Part shown: positions 57,604 to 64,000 of the stretch, one piece after another
Layout of the letters: each line of letters opens with the position of its first letter
How positions within the stretch are numbered: position 1 is the first letter of the stretch
Assembly (NCBI RefSeq): GCF_029784155.1
Contig: NC_073692.1
Span: forward strand, 240,703,756-240,767,755
Origin: Uranotaenia lowii
Taxonomy: Eukaryota > Arthropoda > Insecta > Diptera > Culicidae
Direction: 5' to 3'
DNA: 64,000 nt
Translations under genes and position numbers: made by a program
The notes under the pieces: model-generated
Databases searched by the model: none
What the model saw: the letters and a program-made list of their open reading frames with translations, nothing else
Told to the model about the DNA's origin: nothing

Positions 57604-57616
57604 CAAATGAGATTTA
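57604..57616 (+). repeat. 13-bp target duplication of the RTE element, 5' side
   Basis: CAAATGAGATTTA, matching 54158-54170. Confidence 0.9.
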
Positions 57617-57639
57617 GAAAAAAAAAAATTCAAACCTGT

Positions 57640-57900
57640 CCACGTGGACATCCGAGGACGGGTTTAGGGTTTGCCAAACGTCCACGCTTGTCCACGCAGA
57701 GGAAGGAGGGGGTCTAAAATCGCATTTTTCTATCCACGTGGTATCTGAACGGCCCCCAAGCAAAAAAAAGCTTTGAATAGCGAATGACGACTCTGATACC
57801 GAAAACCGTGCTAATTTTGGAGAGCCAAGTCCACGTAGAGAAAGATCTCAGTGTGTTTGTTGTGCAAATTAACCTTCAAAATGCTAGTTATTTCCGACCA
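57640..57900. repeat. CCACGTGGA-type inverted-repeat fragment
   Basis: TGTCCACGTGGACATCCGAG, ACGCTTGTCCACGCAG, ATCCACGTGGTATC and AAGTCCACGTAGAG occur within 200 bp. This resembles one end of a dispersed element with CCACGTGG motifs, with no second end identified. Confidence 0.4.
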
Positions 57901-60900
57901 TGTAATATAAATTGTTTTTTTTTCTTAGCGTGTTTTACTGAATAGTTGCATTTCTGCCGCAGCATTTGATGGTGGCGCTTTTGGATTTTGTCCGTGGATT
58001 TCTGCAAGAGTTCCGAATCTTGTAATGGATAATTTTTGCAGCAAGTAATAAAAGCTATTAACGCTTTTTTTTTCATTACACAATAGAAGAACTTGATCTT
58101 TTTGCTAATTTTTTTTTTCAAATTACTGATTACTACCTGCTTTATTATTAACAAATATCCTTTCAAAGAAAACGATTAGGTTTTCATGTTTATGATAGTT
58201 TGTTTTTTCTCGAATCAAGTTTTTGACAAGCGCGGTTTTATATTTTTTTTATTAGAGACGTTTTAAATTAACCGCGTTTATGCGCAAAAATTAAGTTTCA
58301 TTTTATTTCATTAACAACTTGATAAAATATTTATAAAATTTTGAACTAAAATCTTTAAATTTCAACGTCAAAATACTCAACTATAAAAAAGGTAACTGAA
58401 TATCTTTTGATGGAAAATGAAGTTCAAGAATTGACCTTTCTAATGCTGTGCGATTTATTTTTGAATAACGAAAAATAAAAATTGGTTCTCCGGTTGAGGG
58501 GCGCTTGGGTCATATGTGTTAACGTTCTTAAATGATAAAATATAACAACTATAAAAAATATAAAGTAGGTACTCACTAATGACGAAAATCATAAAAAAAT
58601 TCATGAAACTCAAAAACCAATACATACAAAGGACTAAAAATGACAAAAATCTTAAAAAAGATATTAAATGGCAAAATTAACAAATATGATGAATAACATT
58701 TTGAACATAACAAGAATAGTTCTAAATGTGGTTGAAGCATGAAAATAAAAAAGATATCACCATAACTCCAATTAGAATTAATTGTTCCGTACAACTTTAC
58801 GAAGGCTATACAGCTTTTTCTCGAATTCTATCTTGATTGCAAATACTTTAATTTTCTGAGATGCGTACGCTCATTCCTCAAGACAGAACCCATCCTTTCG
58901 GAGGATCAATTATGTAAGTTATTTTCAACGGAGCAAACGCTACTGAACTTAATCAATTTTCTGCATCGAAAACATTGTAAATTAAGCTATCCTCCTCTTG
59001 ATGATGCAGTAATAGAACCATAACGAAAAAAAAACATCCCGAGGGTCGTACGTGAAACCCATAATAATAATATCGTTTTCTGTCTTCGTCGCGATTGTTT
59101 TGAGTACTGTTTATCCGACGATCCTTTTTCGTTCGGTTTTCGTATAGGTTCGTTTCGGATCAGTTTTCATCGGTAGCTCCTTTCTCGGTTCTTTCGGACG
59201 AAAAGTAGATAAGGGTACCGCATACCATAACAAAAGAAACTTAAAGAAACCCGCCCGAAAAAAGGATCAATTACACAACATTCTGCACAGCCAAGGATGA
59301 GCGTGGCCAAAAGTCCTGTAGTTGTTGTTCTGGAAAGTGAAGTGGTTCATCATATGCCAACCAGATGTGGGTTTAAGTTATGTTTTGCCCGAACCAACAT
59401 TCGCCGTCAATGAAAGAAATTGCTCTTTTGTCGGGGTACAGTGCTCAATGGGAAAATTGCACTCTGCTCTTCGGGCTTGATTGTCTACTTTTTGCACTAT
59501 GAGCTTGCTGCTGGGAGGCAAAAAAACAAAAGACAATCCACTCAATTGTTCGCACATTAAAAAGAGATTAAATTGATCACACTGCTTTCACCGTTATCGT
59601 TAATTCATTGCTTAATTAGCTATTATGAAATTCAATTTTCCTAATGGAGAACCCTCTTCTTCTCGAAGATCTGCGGCATCAGCTGAGGTCGTCTATTGGC
59701 AGCATCACCCGGGCGAGGGTCGTTTCTCTCTTAATCTGTCGATAGCTTCGTGTCTGTCTCCCTAAACAAACACACATTTTCTAATAAATTATCATTCCCT
59801 GAAAAATTGTTCTTCACAAACCGCGCCTATCTGTTCGAAAGCAAAAGAATCCATTAATCTCGAAAGCCGAAAGCGTTGAAACAAGATTCACTATGTTGAA
59901 GGTAGGTACCTCATCGTATCAACCAAATATGTTGTTGGTACTGGGAGAATAATAAGGTAAGGTTTGGGGCAGCATCATGTGAATCGAGAGGAGAAAAAAA
60001 AACGTAACGGATCAAAATGATAATGGAAATCCGGCCGATGACCGGGATCTTCGGTTGAGTCAGAAGAAAACATTCTCACCTTCTGGCTGGAGTATATGCT
60101 TGTTTAAACTTTTTTTTCCCTCTTCTCTCTCTCCCTCTTTCTACAATATAAAGATAATAATAACAATCTATACAGCAGACCAGACCAAACATCCATGCCC
60201 CAGCATTCGACCCACCAGAACCAGACTCGACCGCATTGAGACATAAAAATATTAATCCATCTCAACGCGAGAGTTGATTTTTCATTCTGCTTCCATCCAG
60301 AGTATTTTTCCCTATAAAACTTTTTTTTTTCCTCAGACTCTGGCTCACGTGCGTCTTTACACTATTATTTTTTCCCTTACTCTGCTTTCATCGGCTCCAT
60401 TCTGTAGTCTCCAGTCTTCCAGCAATCTACCAAACACACTGCTAGCTCAAAGAGTCTTCGGGGAGATACCAACCGGCTGAAGATTTGAATGGGAATGACT
60501 GGCGAAAGCTGAACTGTGGCGGCGTCTTCGTCTTCGTGATCGTATACCAAGCTAGATGAAAAATTGGAATGTTTTGTAAAAATAAACTGAAAACAGAATA
60601 AAAGGTTACTTTTAGAGCCGTTGGGTAAACAAATCTGAGATGTTTCAGCAGTTGGAACTTCAACGGGAATTTTTCCAGAATGATTGATACCTACCTACTA
60701 TTGAAGTTGGAAGCTGATGAGCGGTTTTTTTTTCTTATAGTGAATTTTAAGTTTTTTGTATCTTTGCGTCAGTCCATCACGGGTTGATCATCAAAAAAGT
60801 ACTTTGAACTTGTCAAAATAATTAAAATTAATTACGAAAGTTAAACCAAATCAGTTTGTTATCGAAATCACAGTTACCAAATTTTAATTGAATCTTATCA

Positions 60901-60970
60901 TGTTAAGTTACATAAAAAACATCCTGATAAGTTCAAAAATTGGAATTCTCGTAAATTTTGCATATACCTA
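57901..60970. other. AT-rich then more balanced unique sequence
   Basis: The first 900 bp are AT-rich. From about 58800 to 60700 the sequence has balanced composition and few repeats, compatible with host non-coding or intronic DNA. Short open frames lack known domains. Confidence 0.4.
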
Positions 60971-62070
60971 TTGTAAATTTTGTAAGTTCTAAGAGTTTTG
61001 TAAATTTTGTAAATTTTGTAAATTTTGTAAATTTTGTAAATTTTGTTAGTTTTGTAAATTTTGTAAATTTTGTAAATTTTGTAAATTTTGTAAATTTTGT
61101 AAATTTTGTAAATTTTGTAAATTTTGTAAATTTTGTAAATTTTGTAAATTTTGTAAATTTTGTAAATTTTGTAAATTTTGTAAATTTTGTAAATTTTGTA
61201 AATTTTGTAAATTTTGTAAATTTTGTAAATTTTGTAAATTTTGTAAATTTTGTAAATTTTGTAAATTTTGTAAATTTTGTAAATTTTGTAAATTTTGTAA
61301 ATTTTGTAAATTTTGTAAATTTTGTAAATTTTGTAAATTTTGGAAATTTTGTAAATTTTGTAAATTTTGTAAATTTTGTAAATTTTGTAAATTTTGTAAG
61401 TTTTGTAAATTTTGTAATTTTTGTAATTTTTGTAATTTTTGTAATTTTTGTAATTTTTGTAATTTTTGTAATTTTTTTAATTTTTGTAACTTTTGTAATT
61501 TTTGTAATTTTTGTAAGTTTTGTCATTTTTTTTAATTTTTGTAAATTTTGTCATTTTTGTAATTTTTGTAATTTTTGTAATTTTTGTAATTTTTGTAATT
61601 TTTGTAATTTTTGTAATTTTTGTAATTTTTGTAATTTCTGTAATTTTTGTAATTTTTGGAATTTTTGTAATTTTTGTAATTTTTGTATTTTTTGTAATTT
61701 TTGTAATTTTTTGTAATTTTTGTAATTTTTGTAATTTTTGTAATTTTTGTAATTTTTGTAACTTTTGTAATTTTTGTAATTTTTGTAAGTTTTGTCATTT
61801 TTTTTAATTTTTGTAAATTTTGTCATTTTTGTAATTTTTGTAATTTTTGTAATTTTTGTAATTTTTGTAATTTTTGTAATTTTTGTAATTTTTGTAATTT
61901 TTGTAATTTTTGTAATTTTTGTAATTTCTGTAATTTTTGTAATTTTTGGAATTTTTGTAATTTTTGTAATTTTTGTAATTTTTGTATTTTTTGTAATTTT
62001 TGTAATTTTTTGTAATTTTTTGTAATTTTTGTGATTTTTGGAATTTTTGTAATTTTTGTAATTTTTGTTA
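60971..62070. repeat. 9-bp satellite array, 1.1 kb
   Basis: The first part (to about 61410) is almost pure GTAAATTTT; the second part is mainly GTAATTTTT, with a few one-base variants. Because the unit is 9 bp, several frames are open through the array on both strands (repeating Asn-Phe-Val or Lys-Phe-Thr), which is not evidence of coding. A variant block containing GTAAGTTTTGTCATTTTTTT occurs at 61513 and 61785. Confidence 0.97.
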
Positions 62071-64000
62071 TTCATTTTTTTTTAGTGTTTTACATTTTAA
62101 AATTTTTGTAGTTTTTATATTTTTGGTATTTTTATGTTTTTGTTTTTTTTTTTTATTATTTTTGAAACTTTTCTATTTCATTGGTAAGTTTTGCAGTGTA
62201 GTAATTCATGCTTAAATTTCCAACATCAACATTTTTCCAGGAATGTTGTCACCCTAATTGTTGAATGAAAACAAGGTTGAAAATTGTATTTGTTTATATC
62301 TCGATTGAATAAAAAAAAAACGATGTCTCCAATTTCAATCTGTTTCAAAAGTTCAAAAATGTTCAAGATCCAACACTGTTGCTCCATCAACCAGGATACC
62401 GATGAAATTTCTTTTTGAGCATTTTTTTCAAAAAGAAAAAAATGTGATCCTGAAACTATCAATAATGAAGCTGATAAAGGGAAGGGATCCACAATAATGA
62501 AGCTCTCGAACTGACAACCCCCAAGAGATCAGAATCGTTAGAACAATAAAGCTCTGCTACCGGAATGATGAAACAGTGAAGGTAGATGCAAGAAAAAGGA
62601 GAAAAAAAAACTTTCGAAAGCGAAAGACAACGACGAAAAACACGACAGTTAGCTAGCTGGATAGGAAAACTTTGCTCCAGAATCGATTTTAATTTAAGTT
62701 TCTCGTTATCATCATTGAGCCACCCACTTTGAACACATCGGGTGAGGAATGTTTAAGGTGGAATAGATCAATTTTAGTGCTGTCTTAAATCAGTTGAATT
62801 CTGTCACAGACGCACTTAAACTTATTAGAGTTAAACAGAGATTCTTTGAAACGTGTCTTCCAAATATTTGAAAAACTTTTCTAATGTTTACAAAAAAAAT
62901 CTCGTTTCGGTTCACAAATATCATAGACTAATTGCAAGTACAGAGAAGTAACACAAATTTTCTTGCCATGCAAAATTTTTCCCTTTCTTTTATTCCCAAA
63001 CATTACAAAAACAATGTTTTTCCCTTCCCTATTAAAAAAAAAATCTCCAGCAGCACACGGACCAGAAAAATGACGACATCTTGGGTCTCCTCCGGATGAA
63101 TGAGAGTTAGGAAATCTCCCAGACACACGATATTCCATTGTCTTTCGTGCAGAATGCTCATTGCAAGTGCAAGCACACAGGTGCCGATGAAGAATGGAAT
63201 CGAAACTTGAACCCGGGTCTTCTGGGTATAAATGAAAAGTAGATCTGCTTTTTCCCTCCTACTTGTTTGAGTTACCGTCGAATTAAGTGAATCGCTACAT
63301 TGACGTAAGTTCCAAGGTAAGAGTAATGTCAAACGATTCCATTGAAACTTTTTTCCAGCAAAAACGGATGAAGCGTACAATGTAAATTGATATGACGGTA
63401 GACTTTTTTTTTAATCAATCGTCATGGGGAGCTTTGAAGCCTCGATATGAAAACGCTGCTGTTGCTTCTACTATCAATTCTAACAACAATGTTGAGAATC
63501 GTCGTAGGTAGAGACAAAAACGCGGACTAAAAAGTCGGAAGAAAAGTGTAGCATAGTGTAGTAGATGATGAAAGAGACAAGAGCAGCGCGAGAGAGAAAT
63601 AAAAAAACCGAACGGCAAAGCGTAAAAATTGTGAAGCACACGACCGACTCTGGAAAGCTCTGTCGCCGGCTGAAGAAGGTCGTCGAAATTAAATTTCGTT
63701 GATGTGATGTTCAAAGTGCATTTCAAAGAAGAATTGCAATGCGCACAGAAGAGAGGGCGCTTGTAAAGCAACTTTGTTGCAGGGTAGAGATGATACCGGC
63801 CTCAAACCCCTTCCTCCGCTTCTTACGAGTACTTAAACCACTTTTCGTGACATTTTTTACCCCAACTTTTTCACATTCCAGATCATCAGCTAAGTAGCTA
63901 AGTCGAATACGACGCATACCTACTGTTTGTCAGGGGTTCTAAAGATTGGAAGTTTTATTCTAGTCAAACTTTTTTTTCGTTTCTGGTTCGCCCCACAAAG
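62071..64000. other. Unique-looking sequence to the window end
   Basis: From about 62450 composition is balanced and repeats are scarce, as in other islands of this window. Open frames up to 125 codons exist on the minus strand but carry no recognisable domain. It could be the flank of a host gene. Confidence 0.35.

Noticed and set aside
60933..62075. Long open frames of repeating KFT, NFV or IFV residues
   Set aside because: They result from a 9-bp satellite unit that cannot introduce stops in several frames; not a protein gene.

Overview
This is eukaryotic nuclear DNA, almost certainly from a dipteran insect and most likely a mosquito (Culicidae). It is AT-rich and contains no recognisable host protein-coding gene, tRNA, rRNA or CRISPR array. 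Nearly everything that can be identified is transposable-element sequence. The mosquito assignment is an inference. It rests on a DD37E (ITmD37E-type) mariner-like transposase remnant, a near-complete RTE-clade retrotransposon, Penelope-like elements, and many short TA-flanked inverted-repeat elements of a style typical of culicid genomes.

Layout. 1-2716: a Penelope-like retroelement (PLE) entered in the middle of its reverse transcriptase, split by a 1.18-kb fold-back MITE, ending in a GIY-YIG endonuclease and a hammerhead-like 3' motif. 2717-6505: AT-rich spacer holding two GATATA-rich repeat blocks either side of an unclassified GC-rich block. 6510-7484: decayed DD37E transposon. 7664-13271: mostly unrecognised sequence. 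13272-15906: candidate long TA-flanked inverted-repeat element. 17600-18945: GC-richer unique sequence. 18946-23255: a 4.3-kb segment between perfect 22-bp direct repeats, containing a smaller 5'-truncated non-LTR element. 25904-27620: 5'-truncated non-LTR element with RNase H, flanked by 81-bp identical direct repeats. 27904-30556: nested palindromic elements with TTAA ends. 31612-34888: PLE 3' fragment, dispersed repeats and a TA-flanked MITE. 37883-42420: two further MITEs and a second truncated non-LTR element. 43600-46460: GC-rich unique sequence that could be regulatory or an untranslated exon.

46792-47482: a pair of related MITEs. 48233-51011: Tc1-type remnants, including one element built from two 5' ends facing each other. 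52234-53857: another MITE copy and a hAT-like MITE. 54171-57603: RTE element on the minus strand, complete except for one in-frame stop, with a 13-bp target duplication. 60971-62070: a 1.1-kb satellite of 9-bp units. 62071-64000: unique-looking sequence.

There is no operon-like cooperation between genes. The window is a record of insertions into insertions. The most informative signals are structural: three PLE copies keeping a hammerhead-like fold, large palindromes made by inverted duplication of transposon ends, and unusually long or repeated target-site duplications. No clearly new biological system was found. The hammerhead-like motif and the double-ended Tc1 element are the best leads.
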